Below are positions 53,062 through 60,789 of a stretch of 64,000 bases of DNA, piece after piece. Source of the DNA: Parvibaculum sp002684405 (GTDB taxonomy: Bacteria > Pseudomonadota > Alphaproteobacteria > Parvibaculales > Parvibaculaceae); the NCBI GenBank assembly GCA_965140395.1, contig OZ223205.1, positions 1,091,722-1,155,721 of the forward strand, given 5' to 3'. Positions within the stretch are counted from its first letter, which is position 1. Every line of letters begins with the position of its first letter. The notes beneath the pieces are model-generated. The model searched no databases. It was not told the DNA's origin and saw nothing but the letters and a program-made list of their open reading frames with translations. The position numbers were made by a program, and so were the translations under genes.

Positions 53062-53505
53062 TTACCGCTCGCCAAGCACCTTCCAGAGGCTCGTCGCCGT
53101 CATCACGGTTTCCTCGCCCACGGTAAAACTGCCCGAGATGAAAACGATCGCCCGCGTCTTGCGGTCCACCCATGTCCGGCAGGTCACGAGATCTCCGGCT
53201 CTGGCCGTGCCGGTCACGCTGGCCTGCAGGCTGAGCGTGACGCAGCTTTTCCCCTCCGTGACGCGATGGGCGGCACTGCCGAGATAGGCGTCGGCAAAGG
53301 TCATCAGCATGCCTTCATGCAGCTCGCCATATTCGTTCAGATGGCGCTCATCCACATAGAAGGCGGCGACGCGCGAGCCGTCATCGGTCTCGCGTTCGAA
53401 AAGCGGCCCCACATGCGCCTCGAACGGATCGCGCAGTTCCGCCTGGGTGAAGCCTTCCGGCGCCTCGCGCGAGACGGGAGAGGGATATGTCTTGCGCCCG
53501 CTCAC
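53062..53505 (-). CDS. PaaI family hotdog thioesterase (second pair, copy 2)
   Basis: 147 residues from a GTG start with GAGGGAGG upstream. LHEGMLMTFADAYLGSAAH is the PaaI active-site segment (HEG with Asp), and CVTLSLQASVTGTARAGDLV the adjacent strand. Overlaps the upstream PaaI gene by four bases, so translation is coupled. Acyl-CoA hydrolysis expected. Confidence 0.82.
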   Translation of the reverse strand: MSGRKTYPSPVSREAPEGFTQAELRDPFEAHVGPLFERETDDGSRVAAFYVDERHLNEYGELHEGMLMTFADAYLGSAAHRVTEGKSCVTLSLQASVTGTARAGDLVTCRTWVDRKTRAIVFISGSFTVGEETVMTATSLWKVLGER

Positions 53506-53960
53506 GATGCGCCTCCCTCTTCGCCCGTCACGGTCTCGATGCCGTAGATCCCGCTCGCCGTCATCAGGATGCGCGGCCCCACCTTGAACGTGCCGGACAG
53601 GAAAAGAACGCTGCGCGTCGCGCGCGTCACCTGGGCCTCGCCCGTCACCACGTCGCCGAGTTCGCCCGCGCTCACGAAATCGCAATTGAACGAGAGCGTC
53701 TTCGCCCGCGCCGCCGGCGAGCGCGATGCCACCTCGGCCCGCGCCACCTCGCCCATCACCAGCGAGGCGAGCGACATCGTCATGCCGCCATGCATCCGGT
53801 CGATACCGTTCAGGTGATGCGGCGCGATGCGCATCGCAAAGCGCACGCCGTCCGGGCGCTGCTGCCGGTGGATCGGCCCCGTAAAGCCGCCATATCCCGT
53901 CGCATGGATCGGCTCGCCGGCAAGATCGGGGTCTTTCGGGGGATAAGAGAAACTGCTCAC
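53502..53960 (-). CDS. PaaI family hotdog thioesterase (second pair, copy 1)
   Basis: 152 residues. MHGGMTMSLASLVMGEVARA is the active-site helix, here without the usual acidic residue directly in the HGG+4 region, then TLSFNCDFVSAGELGDVV. Partner of the overlapping downstream PaaI gene; a diverged pair of this kind is also present at 5036-5976. The 53961-54174 stretch upstream holds no gene I can support. Confidence 0.82.
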   Translation of the reverse strand: MSSFSYPPKDPDLAGEPIHATGYGGFTGPIHRQQRPDGVRFAMRIAPHHLNGIDRMHGGMTMSLASLVMGEVARAEVASRSPAARAKTLSFNCDFVSAGELGDVVTGEAQVTRATRSVLFLSGTFKVGPRILMTASGIYGIETVTGEEGGAS

Positions 53961-54174
53961 TGGGTGCGATCTGGACTCAAGGTGATAGACGGCGTTTGTC
54001 TATCCTCTCGATAGTCGGGACACAAGATGCGGGCGCCAATATACGCCTTTCCGTTTGTCGGAGAGGCGTATCGCGCTCAACGGCATGATGTCTGTACCAG
54101 TGAATGGTCGTTCTGGAAGTCATCCTAGGCTTTGATCGCTTTCGATATCAGTGGTTTGGAAAGGAATATTTCGG

Positions 54175-54336
54175 CTAGAACTGCTTTCCCTGCATCCATC
54201 CCGCGACATCGCGTTTGGCATCCGCATCGGAGATCCCGGAGCGCGTTTTCACCATCGCGGCGAGTTGCCCTTCGGTTCTGAGCGTTGAGCAATCGAAATT
54301 GGTCAGGAAGCGCCACTTTTTCTGGGCATCCTTCAT
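54175..54336 (-). CDS. CsbD-like small stress protein
   Basis: 53 residues. W-FLTNFD...LRTEGQLAAMVKTRSGISDADAKRDVAGWM follows the CsbD pattern (W near the start, LT, then a QLxxMV..R.GIS..DA...V..W helix). CsbD proteins are small, abundant general-stress proteins of unknown activity. ATG 54336 follows AAGAGGGG and overlaps the stop of the gene before it (ATGA), so the two are coupled. Confidence 0.7.
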   Translation of the reverse strand: MKDAQKKWRFLTNFDCSTLRTEGQLAAMVKTRSGISDADAKRDVAGWMQGKQF

Positions 54337-54734
54337 GTAACCCCTCTTGCGCTCGACAATGTCGGCGCTTTCTCCACCTTGAAATCCAAACACGGTTGTT
54401 CTCCTTTAGCTCGCCATGGGGGCATTCCCTCGTTTTCGGCGGCGGAAATCGAGAAATTTTCTTCAGGGGCGATGTTGTTCGACCCGGTATAGGCTCGCCT
54501 CAAATCAGACTCGGAAACACCGTCTGCCCGCATAATGAGACGCACCATTGGATCGTCGAGCATGTCTTTGAGCGTGCTGAGAACCACGTGTTGTCCGAAA
54601 ATCTTGTCACGCCCGAAAGGCACGCATCTCTCCGTCTCCGGATCGCGTTCCTCGGCGGAAAGAGTCCCGCTGAAATTCGCCATTCGAAAAGGTCGGCCGG
54701 CCGCTGTATTGGCCTTGGGGGGAGGAACTTCCAT
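54333..54734 (-). CDS. Small protein of unknown function upstream of the CsbD-like gene
   Basis: 133 residues from ATG 54734, with GGCGGAG upstream. The central part STLKDMLDDPMVRLIMRADG is helical and most likely to be folded; the rest is polar. No family recognised. The four-base ATGA overlap with the CsbD-like gene supports that it is real. Base composition of this stretch is lower in GC than the window norm. Confidence 0.55.
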   Translation of the reverse strand: MEVPPPKANTAAGRPFRMANFSGTLSAEERDPETERCVPFGRDKIFGQHVVLSTLKDMLDDPMVRLIMRADGVSESDLRRAYTGSNNIAPEENFSISAAENEGMPPWRAKGEQPCLDFKVEKAPTLSSARGVT

Positions 54735-54784
54735 CGACGCAACTCCGCCTGGATAAAGGCGCCAGGGCGCTGGGCGAATAGGAA

Positions 54785-54804
54785 GAGGGGGATGTTGCCC
54801 CCTC
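54785..54804 (-). terminator. Intrinsic terminator after the 43-residue gene
   Basis: Minus-strand stem GAGGGGG / CCCCCTC around six bases, followed by TTCCTATT. It lies 15 bases after the small Ala/Pro/Lys-rich gene and before the 133-residue gene. Confidence 0.65.
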
Positions 54805-54819
54805 CACTTGGGCTTGCAT

Positions 54820-54951
54820 TCAGGACGGCTTTTTTTCCGGGGTGCGCTTTTCAGGGGCGGGGCTCGGTGCCTCGGGTGCCGCGGTGGCAGGCGCTTCGGT
54901 CTTGGGCATGGGTTTGGCGGCTTCAGCCGCTGCCGTATTCTTGGAGGACAT
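54820..54951 (-). CDS. 43-residue Ala/Pro/Lys-rich peptide
   Basis: ATG 54951 with AAGGA seven bases upstream, reading MSSKNTAAAEAAKPMPKTE then an Ala/Pro stretch and ending EKRTPEKKPS. Highly charged, disordered, no cysteine or membrane segment. It is followed by an intrinsic terminator (54785-54804), which supports a real transcript. Function unknown; composition recalls nucleoid- or stress-associated small proteins, but this is only inference. Confidence 0.5.
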   Translation of the reverse strand: MSSKNTAAAEAAKPMPKTEAPATAAPEAPSPAPEKRTPEKKPS

Positions 54952-55120
54952 AATATTTTCCTTGATTTGCCGTCAGCAATTTGGCGACTTCTTATATGTG
55001 GTGATAAAATATTTGAATTACAATTGGTTTCTGGGGTTTGTACGTTTTAATATTTGAACTTATTAGGAATAATTACTGGCGAATTCAGATTGTATGTTTG
55101 GACTTGAATCCAAGGACGTG

Positions 55121-55163
55121 AAAAGGGCCCGGCCTTTCCGGGGGGTGGGGGCGGCCGGGCCCT
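55121..55163 (-). terminator. Terminator after the OmpA-like gene
   Basis: Stem AGGGCCCGGCC (55124-55134) / GGCCGGGCCCT (55153-55163). On the minus strand it ends in TTTT; about 90 bases past the OmpA-like stop. The AT-rich 54952-55120 stretch beyond it holds no gene I can support. Confidence 0.75.
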
Positions 55164-55249
55164 CTTCTTCCGGTGCCCCTTCAAACTGGGGGGCAAGACC
55201 AGGACACCGGAATTGTCGTGCGGTTCGGTTACTTGTGGGGCGGTCTCTT

Positions 55250-55747
55250 TCAGACGCCGGGGGCCGTGGCGCGCGGGCCGGGCTGGACCACGCCGATCCA
55301 GCGCGTCGGCACGCCGGCGTTTTCAAGCTCGTCCACCACGGAGAACAGGCGCTTGCGGGTGAGGTCGCGCGGCGCATGTTCGGAGGCGTCGAGCCCGGCG
55401 GCGGAGACCGTGATCTGCTGCAACCCGCCCATCTCGATTTCGTCGGCGGCCGCATTGATCGCGCGGCGGGCCTCGTCGGTCAGCGCGGCGCCGTTTTTGC
55501 GGAAATAGATCGGATAGGTGATCTGTTTGCCGTCATTCTGGGTGAGCACCACCGGCGAATAGCCGCCGGACGCCGCCATGGCGGTGATGACGACCGCGCG
55601 CTCCTCCACGGGGCTGCGCGTCAGATCCTGCTGGGCGGCGGGGGCGGACCCGGAGGCCGGGGCAGCGGTCGCGGCGAGGGTCGTCGCCCCCGCGGCAATG
55701 GTCGCGGCAGTCAGCGTAATGGCCGTCAGCGTCAGCATCCGTTTCAT
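55250..55747 (-). CDS. Exported protein with divergent OmpA-like domain
   Basis: 165 residues. Signal peptide (about 1-29) with KRM start and AATAAPA cleavage region. The C-terminal half follows an OmpA-like pattern: ALTDEARRAINAAADEI, ITVSAAGLDASEH, RKRLFSVVDELENAGVPTRW, although the usual TDxxG arginine motif is not complete. Possibly binds peptidoglycan in the periplasm. Start 55747 follows GGAAGGGG. Two copies of a 23-base direct repeat sit directly upstream. Confidence 0.7.
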   Translation of the reverse strand: MKRMLTLTAITLTAATIAAGATTLAATAAPASGSAPAAQQDLTRSPVEERAVVITAMAASGGYSPVVLTQNDGKQITYPIYFRKNGAALTDEARRAINAAADEIEMGGLQQITVSAAGLDASEHAPRDLTRKRLFSVVDELENAGVPTRWIGVVQPGPRATAPGV

Positions 55748-55763
55748 CTCTCGCCCCTTCCTG

Positions 55764-55833
55764 CCCGGCGGAAGTGCCGGTGCATTTTTGCGAATCCACC
55801 CGGCGGCGACGCCGGTGCATTTTTGCGAATCCA
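55764..55833 (-). repeat. Two 35-base tandem repeats upstream of the OmpA-like gene
   Basis: Units 55764-55798 and 55799-55833, identical except for four consecutive bases (AAGT against CGAC), so 31 of 35 match; the last 23 bases (GCCGGTGCATTTTTGCGAATCCA in part, described by its GCATTTTTGCGAATCC core) are perfect. They lie 17-86 bases upstream of the OmpA-like start. The rest of the 55834-56157 gap shows no gene. Confidence 0.85.
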
Positions 55834-56157
55834 ATTGTTCGATGCTGCAAACTTGGCCCCCGAATGTGGCCGTCGAGAGTGGGTGAACCGGCGTAAGGTG
55901 GGAAATTTTGGGGCGATTCTTGGGCGCAGCGGCCGCTCTGCCGCGTGTTTCGGCCGTTTTCCCGATGCCTGCTCGGGGCCTGCTTCAGGCGGGCTGACGT
56001 AGCGCCCGGGCGCGGTCCGGGGGAGATTCCGCTTTGCGGCCCCCGCCCGGCCCGTTATGTTGCGCCCCAAAAGGCGGGTTCGAAAAAGGCACCAAGACCT
56101 TCGCCTGCGAGTTCGAATACCCACCTCATTCAGAAGCAGATTTTCGGGAGAGCCCCC

Positions 56158-57378
56158 ATGAGCAGAGAAGCAGTGATCGTGTCCACCGCCCGTACCGGCC
56201 TGGCCAAGTCCGGCCGCGGCGGTTTCAACATCACCCATGGCGCCGCGATGGGCGGTCACGCCATCAAGCACGCCATCGAGCGCGCAGGGATCGAGCCGGG
56301 TGACGTCGAAGACGTGATCATGGGTTGCGGCCAGCCGGAAGGCGCCACGGGCCAGAACGTCGCGCGCACCTCGGCCATCTGGGCCGGCTGCCCGGTGACC
56401 ACCTCCGGCACCACGGTCAACCGCTTCTGCTCCTCGGGTCTCCAGACCATTGCCATGGCCGCGGGCCGTGTGGTCAATGAAGGCGTACCGGTTGCCATCG
56501 GCTCGGGCGTCGAGTCGATCTCGCTCGTGCAGCTTGGCGGCATGAACCTCAACCACATCACCGAAGAGCACCTGATGGCGACCAAGCCGGAGCTCTGGAT
56601 GTCGATGCTTGAGACCGCCGAGATCGTGGCCGAGCGCTATGGCATCTCCCGCGAGGCGCAGGACGAATACGCGCTGCGCAGCCAGCAGCGTATCGCCGCC
56701 GCGCAGGAAAACGGCATCTTCAAGGACGAAATCGTCCCGATGCAGACCAAGATGAAGCAGGTCAACAAGGAAACCGGCGAAGAGACCATCGTCGATTACC
56801 TCGTCGATCGCGACGAGTGCAACCGTCCGGGTACCACGCTGGAATCGCTCCAGGGCCTGAAGCCCGTCTTCAAGGGCGGCCAGAAGATCAAGGAAGGCAA
56901 GTATGTGACGGCCGGTAACGCCTCGCAGCTTTCCGACGGCGCCGCCGCCGTGGTCATCATGGAAGGCAAGGAAGCCGAGAAGCGCGGCCTGAAGCCGCTC
57001 GGTGCGTTCCGCGGCTTCGCGGTCGCCGGTTGCGAGCCGGAAGAAATGGGCATCGGCCCGGTCTTCGCCGTGCCGCGCCTTCTGGAGCGTGCGGGCCTCA
57101 AGGTCGATGACATCGACCTGTGGGAGCTGAACGAAGCTTTCGCCAGCCAGTGCCTCTACAGCCGCGACAAGCTCGGCATCGACCCCGAGAAGTACAACGT
57201 CAATGGCGGCTCCATCGCCATCGGCCATCCCTACGGCATGACGGGTGCCCGCTGCACCGGCCACATCCTTCTTGAAGGCCAGCGCCGCAAGGCTGCCGGC
57301 CAGAACGTGAAATACGGCGTCGTCACCATGTGCATCGGTGGCGGCATGGGCGCTGCTGGGCTTTTCGAGATTTTCTAA
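56158..57378 (+). CDS. Acetyl-CoA acetyltransferase (thiolase), second copy
   Basis: 406 residues. Nucleophile Cys91 in TVNRFCSSGLQTIAMA, His in GGSIAIGHPYGMTG, second catalytic Cys in VTMCIGGGMGAAG. Claisen condensation or thiolysis of acyl-CoA. ATG 56158 follows GGGAGAG. The stop codon TAA is within a perfect hairpin CGAGATT/AATCTCG (57366-57383) and the 3' end belongs to a tandem-duplicated 97-base unit. It shares only family-level similarity with the FadA-like thiolase at 27336. Confidence 0.93.
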   Translation: MSREAVIVSTARTGLAKSGRGGFNITHGAAMGGHAIKHAIERAGIEPGDVEDVIMGCGQPEGATGQNVARTSAIWAGCPVTTSGTTVNRFCSSGLQTIAMAAGRVVNEGVPVAIGSGVESISLVQLGGMNLNHITEEHLMATKPELWMSMLETAEIVAERYGISREAQDEYALRSQQRIAAAQENGIFKDEIVPMQTKMKQVNKETGEETIVDYLVDRDECNRPGTTLESLQGLKPVFKGGQKIKEGKYVTAGNASQLSDGAAAVVIMEGKEAEKRGLKPLGAFRGFAVAGCEPEEMGIGPVFAVPRLLERAGLKVDDIDLWELNEAFASQCLYSRDKLGIDPEKYNVNGGSIAIGHPYGMTGARCTGHILLEGQRRKAAGQNVKYGVVTMCIGGGMGAAGLFEIF

Positions 57379-57541
57379 TCTCGAAAAAGACCAGCGAAAG
57401 CGCCCATCACTAAAGATTGCTGAAATCGCTTGAGCGATTTCAGTGGGCGCTGCGGGTCTTATCGAGATTTTCTAATCTCGAAACAGGACGGCCAAGGCGC
57501 CCATCACCAAAAGACGCTGATATCACGAAGGTGATGTCAGC
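57348..57541 (+). repeat. 97-base tandem repeat spanning the thiolase stop codon
   Basis: Unit 1 57348-57444 and unit 2 57445-57541, about 76 percent identical, with the first nine bases (GGGCGCTGC) starting again at 57542. Each unit holds a CGAGATT/AATCTCG hairpin and a longer stem; the inner stem reads CTGAAATCGC/GCGATTTCAG in unit 1 and GCTGATATCAC/GTGATGTCAGC in unit 2, so base changes are compensated. Unit 1 includes the last 10 codons of the thiolase. Confidence 0.85.
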
Positions 57542-57561
57542 GGGCGCTGCCAGAAAACATT

Positions 57562-57595
57562 ACGGCCCGCGAGGAAACTCGCGGGCCGTTTTTTC
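57562..57595 (+). terminator. Strong intrinsic terminator after the second thiolase
   Basis: Perfect 12-base-pair stem ACGGCCCGCGAG / CTCGCGGGCCGT with a GAAA tetraloop and six T directly after. It closes the structured 3' region of the thiolase gene. Confidence 0.92.
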
Positions 57596-57602
57596 TCTAG
57601 TG

Positions 57603-57645
57603 TCATCCCGGGCCCTCCCTGCATGTGAAGGTGGCCGGGATCCAG
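57603..57645. repeat. REP-like palindrome of the TCATCCCGG type
   Basis: TCATCCCGGGCC (57603-57614) and GGCCGGGATCC (57633-57643) pair with one bulge, directly after the thiolase terminator. Different in sequence from the CGTCATGCCCCGC repeat of the same window. One copy only was seen. Confidence 0.6.
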
Positions 57646-57734
57646 GGGTGGCGAGCGCCGGAAGCACCCCCTCTCTCGCTTTCCTGTCCGACCCGCCTAT
57701 ATGCTCCACAGACGAGCATTCACGGGGAGGAACC

Positions 57735-58202
57735 ATGCGCTATTTCGACGATTTCGAAATCGGGGAACGTCACGACATCCCGGCCACCTATGAGATGACG
57801 CGGGACGAGATCGTCTCCTTCGCCAGCAAATGGGATCCGCAGCCCTTTCACGTCGATGAGGAGGCCGCCGCGAAATCCGTCTACGGCACGCTCACGGCCT
57901 GCGGCACGCATATTCAGGCCATCGTCCTCTGGCTCGCCGCGCGCCTGCCGGAAGAGACCGCCGTCATCGGCGCGCTCGGTTATGACGAGGTCCGCTTTCA
58001 CAAGCCCGCAAGGCTCGGCGACACGCTCCGCCTCGCCATCGAATGCATCGAGACGAAACCTTCATCGTCGAAACCCGACCGGGGCGTGGTGAAGAACCGC
58101 CACATCCTGACCAATCGGGACGGCGAGACGATTTTCACCCAGATCACGACATTGCTGATCGCGCGGCGGCGCGAGGTAGACGGGAAGGAGACAACGACAT
58201 GA
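57735..58202 (+). CDS. MaoC family dehydratase
   Basis: 155 residues, single hotdog domain. Begins RYFDDFEIGERHDIPATYEMT, then DPQPFHVDEEAAAKSVYG, in which Asp and His form the hydratase dyad, and ACGTHIQAI. Expected to hydrate an enoyl-CoA; substrate unknown. ATG 57735 follows GGGGAGG. Its stop overlaps the start of the small membrane protein gene (ATGA). Confidence 0.9.
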   Translation: MRYFDDFEIGERHDIPATYEMTRDEIVSFASKWDPQPFHVDEEAAAKSVYGTLTACGTHIQAIVLWLAARLPEETAVIGALGYDEVRFHKPARLGDTLRLAIECIETKPSSSKPDRGVVKNRHILTNRDGETIFTQITTLLIARRREVDGKETTT

Positions 58203-58504
58203 CGGGCTGGCGTATTCTGATCCTGCTGCTGGGCATCGCGTTCGGCATCCTCATTACGGGCGTCATGGTGGCGGATGTGCCCGCCGGGCCCGCGCTTGAA
58301 TTCCTCACCGGCGACGGCTGGGGCATCGTCACGCTTGTCGATGTCTATCTCGGCTTCCTGATCGCCGCCTCGATCATTTTCATCGTGGAGGAAAACAAGC
58401 TCGTGGCGGCGGCCTGGGCGCTGCCGATCTTCATTCTCGGCAATGTCGTGACCGCGCTCTGGTTCGCGCTGCGCATCGGCAAGCTGCTCGCGCGCCGCAC
58501 ATAA
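58199..58504 (+). CDS. Small membrane protein (DUF1475-like)
   Basis: 101 residues, three membrane helices: WRILILLLGIAFGILITGVMV, IVTLVDVYLGFLIAASIIFIV and AAAWALPIFILGNVVTALWFAL. The segment VDVYLGFLI resembles DUF1475 proteins, function unknown. Coupled to the MaoC gene by a four-base overlap. Converges with an acyl-CoA dehydrogenase gene. Confidence 0.65.
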   Translation: MTGWRILILLLGIAFGILITGVMVADVPAGPALEFLTGDGWGIVTLVDVYLGFLIAASIIFIVEENKLVAAAWALPIFILGNVVTALWFALRIGKLLARRT

Positions 58505-58537
58505 AAATGCGCCGGAACCCCGAAAGGTCCCGGCGCA
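58503..58537 (-). terminator. Intrinsic terminator of the minus-strand acyl-CoA dehydrogenase
   Basis: Stem TGCGCCGGAACC (58508-58519) / GGTCCCGGCGCA (58526-58537) with one mismatch; on the minus strand it ends in TTTTTAT. It lies just past the dehydrogenase stop and just before the end of the convergent small membrane gene. Confidence 0.8.
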
Positions 58538-58573
58538 AGTGCCCTCTCCCCCAAGAGGCAGTCGGGAAGGCCG

Positions 58574-59776
58574 TCAGAGACCGAGAACGAGTTTCGCCAT
58601 GATGTTGCGCTGAACCTCGTTCGAGCCGCCATAGATCGAGGCGGCGCGGTTGTTGAGATAGCTCGGCATGAAGACCATGCCCTCAGCCGGGCCGATGGGC
58701 TCCACATTGGAGCCCGGCTCGCGCGCATCCATCTGATTGACGCCCGCGTAATAGGCGATGGTCTCGATGGCGATTTCGTCGAGGCGCTGGCGCATCTCCG
58801 TGCCCTTGGTCTTGAGCATGGAGGAGGCGGGGCCGGGGTTCTTGCCGCCCGCCAGTTCCGCCATCACGCGATGTTCCGTCATCTCGATGGATTTGAGTTC
58901 GATCTCGGTGTCGGCGAGCTTGCACGAGAATGCCGGATCGTCGATGAGGCGCTGGCCCGTGCCCGCCTGTTCGCCTTCGGCGACGGCGCGGATCTTTTCG
59001 ACGCCTTCCCAAAGCCCCGGCGCCGACGACCCGCCACGCTCGAACTCCAGCAGATATTTCGCGACCGTCCAGCCGTCATTCTCCTCGCCGACACGATTGG
59101 CGACCGGCACGCGCACATCGTCGAAGAAGACCTGGTTCACCTCATGCTCGCCCGCCAGCGTGATGATCGGATCGATCTTGATGCCGGGCGTATCCATGTC
59201 GATCAGCACGAAGGTAATGCCTTGCTGCGGCTTGCCCGAATTGTCCGTGCGCACGAGGCAGAACATGCGATTGGCGAAATGCGCATGCGTCGTCCAGATC
59301 TTCGTGCCGTTGATCACATAGTCGTCGCCGTCGCGCACCGCCTTGCATTGCAGCGAGGCGAGGTCGGAGCCCGATCCGGGTTCGGAATATCCCTGACACC
59401 AATAGTCTTCGCCGGACAGGATGCGCGGCAGGTAAAACTCTTTCTGCTCTGTCGTGCCGAACTTCATCAGCATCGGCCCGCACATGCGAAGTCCCATGGG
59501 CGACAGATGCGGCGTGCCCGCGCGGGCGCATTCCGAGGCGAAGATATATTTCTGCATCTCCGTCCAGCCCGTGCCGCCATATTCGGCAGGCCAGTTGGGC
59601 GCGACCCAGCCCTTTTCATAGAGCACTTTCTGCCAGGCGAGGTTCCACTGCTTGTCGGTGAAGACCGATGTGGTGAGCTTGCCTGCCTCGCGCAGTTCCG
59701 GCGTCAGCTTCTCGTCGAGAAAGGCGCGAACCTCGTCGCGGAAGGCCGCGTCCTCGGGCTTGAAATAGAGATCCAT
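58574..59776 (-). CDS. Acyl-CoA dehydrogenase family protein (FadE-like, A)
   Basis: 400 residues. DLYFKPEDAAFRDEVRAFLDE at the start, GYSEPGSGSDLASLQCKAVRD and GTKIWTTHAHFANRMF mid-protein, and SIYGGSNEVQRNIMAKLVLGL at the end, where the MCAD catalytic Glu is Gly. Belongs to the FadE group often linked to steroid, terpenoid or dicarboxylate CoA breakdown. The same type is encoded at 62099-63310. The MpaB-like gene is 29 bases upstream on the same strand, so they likely share an operon. Confidence 0.92.
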   Translation of the reverse strand: MDLYFKPEDAAFRDEVRAFLDEKLTPELREAGKLTTSVFTDKQWNLAWQKVLYEKGWVAPNWPAEYGGTGWTEMQKYIFASECARAGTPHLSPMGLRMCGPMLMKFGTTEQKEFYLPRILSGEDYWCQGYSEPGSGSDLASLQCKAVRDGDDYVINGTKIWTTHAHFANRMFCLVRTDNSGKPQQGITFVLIDMDTPGIKIDPIITLAGEHEVNQVFFDDVRVPVANRVGEENDGWTVAKYLLEFERGGSSAPGLWEGVEKIRAVAEGEQAGTGQRLIDDPAFSCKLADTEIELKSIEMTEHRVMAELAGGKNPGPASSMLKTKGTEMRQRLDEIAIETIAYYAGVNQMDAREPGSNVEPIGPAEGMVFMPSYLNNRAASIYGGSNEVQRNIMAKLVLGL

Positions 59777-59805
59777 TGTTCTTCTTCTATCGCTGTCGGA
59801 TGGGG

Positions 59806-60723
59806 TTACCGCAGGCAGTCTGTCGAGACTCCCATCCGGCGGCAAGCCTGGTTGGCGGGCGTGTCGGGCATCCGGCGGACGGTTGCCCCTGCGGCAGCGG
59901 CCAGCGCGCGCACCATCGGACGTACCGTCGGCCTGACAAAAGGCGACACCTGCACGCCGCATTGGTCCTGCAGTTTTTTCGGCAAAAGATCGATCGCCGC
60001 CTGCGTCACGAGCCGCTGCATCGGCTTTCCGGCGGCGCCCAGCGGAGTCGCGTCGCGCACCAGCGCGAGAAATTCATGCACCGTCTCGTTGGCATAGAGC
60101 TTGGGCGTCATCTCCTCCATATAGGCATCCACTTCCGCCTTGGAGGTCGGCACCCATGCTGCGCCGAAGCCTTTGCCGATGATTTCGCCCTCGCGGAAAT
60201 AGCGGTCCTGATCTTCGAGCGAGAGCTTCGGATCGGCATAGCGGATATAGGCATTGAGGAAACCCCAGGCCGCCGTCACATGCACCCATGTAAGAAGCGC
60301 CGGGTCCATCGCCTTGTAGGGATCGCCGTCATGCGTCGTCCCCGTCACGCGCTCATGCATGCGCGTCACGCGGTCGAAGGTCGTCTGCGCCAGTTTGGTC
60401 GGGCCATAGGTCACGCAGGCCGCCGCCATGCCGGTGCGCTCCATGCGCTTGATCGGATCGGTCTTGAAGGTCGAATGATCCCACACGCCCGCGCGCACAT
60501 GTTTTTCGGAGAGTTCAAGGATCACCGCGGCGATCCCGCCGACCGCGCTCACCACCGGGTTGGCGCTCACCTTCCAGCCCATGGAGCCGGGGCCGAGAAG
60601 GCCCGGATCGCCTTCCGGGGCCAGAAAATCGATCCCGGGAAACGCAGACGTGCCGCCCCCGAGCCGCGCGCCCGTCCCGGCGTTGTCGCGGTTCAGCCTG
60701 GCGGTATCGCTCTCTACCGACAT
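59806..60723 (-). CDS. MpaB-like oxygenase family protein (DUF2236)
   Basis: 305 residues. Contains the conserved RMHERVTGTTHDGDPYKAMDPALLTWVHVTAAWGF-type core (start RMHERVTGTT, end WVHVTAAWGF) and REGEIIGKGFGA, typical of the DUF2236/MpaB/rubber-oxygenase-related family, whose His and Arg residues may bind heme. MpaB cleaves a terpenoid side chain in fungi; the substrate here is unknown. Start 60723 follows GGAGGAG. Divergent from a TetR gene with a palindrome in between. Confidence 0.85.
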   Translation of the reverse strand: MSVESDTARLNRDNAGTGARLGGGTSAFPGIDFLAPEGDPGLLGPGSMGWKVSANPVVSAVGGIAAVILELSEKHVRAGVWDHSTFKTDPIKRMERTGMAAACVTYGPTKLAQTTFDRVTRMHERVTGTTHDGDPYKAMDPALLTWVHVTAAWGFLNAYIRYADPKLSLEDQDRYFREGEIIGKGFGAAWVPTSKAEVDAYMEEMTPKLYANETVHEFLALVRDATPLGAAGKPMQRLVTQAAIDLLPKKLQDQCGVQVSPFVRPTVRPMVRALAAAAGATVRRMPDTPANQACRRMGVSTDCLR

Positions 60724-60789
60724 GTCGGGTCTCCTCCGGGGGCAAATCTCACGCGGCATTTGCATGCCGTTCCATGCCCTCAATATAAT

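Noticed and set aside
54285..54953. Plus-strand open frame of 222 codons in the AT-rich patch
   Set aside because: No ribosome-binding site and Trp/Arg/Cys-rich composition; the minus-strand genes have overlaps, ribosome-binding sites and terminators.
56100..56130. GTTCGAATA sequence resembling a tRNA T-loop
   Set aside because: The flanking five bases do not pair and no acceptor, D or anticodon arms are found.
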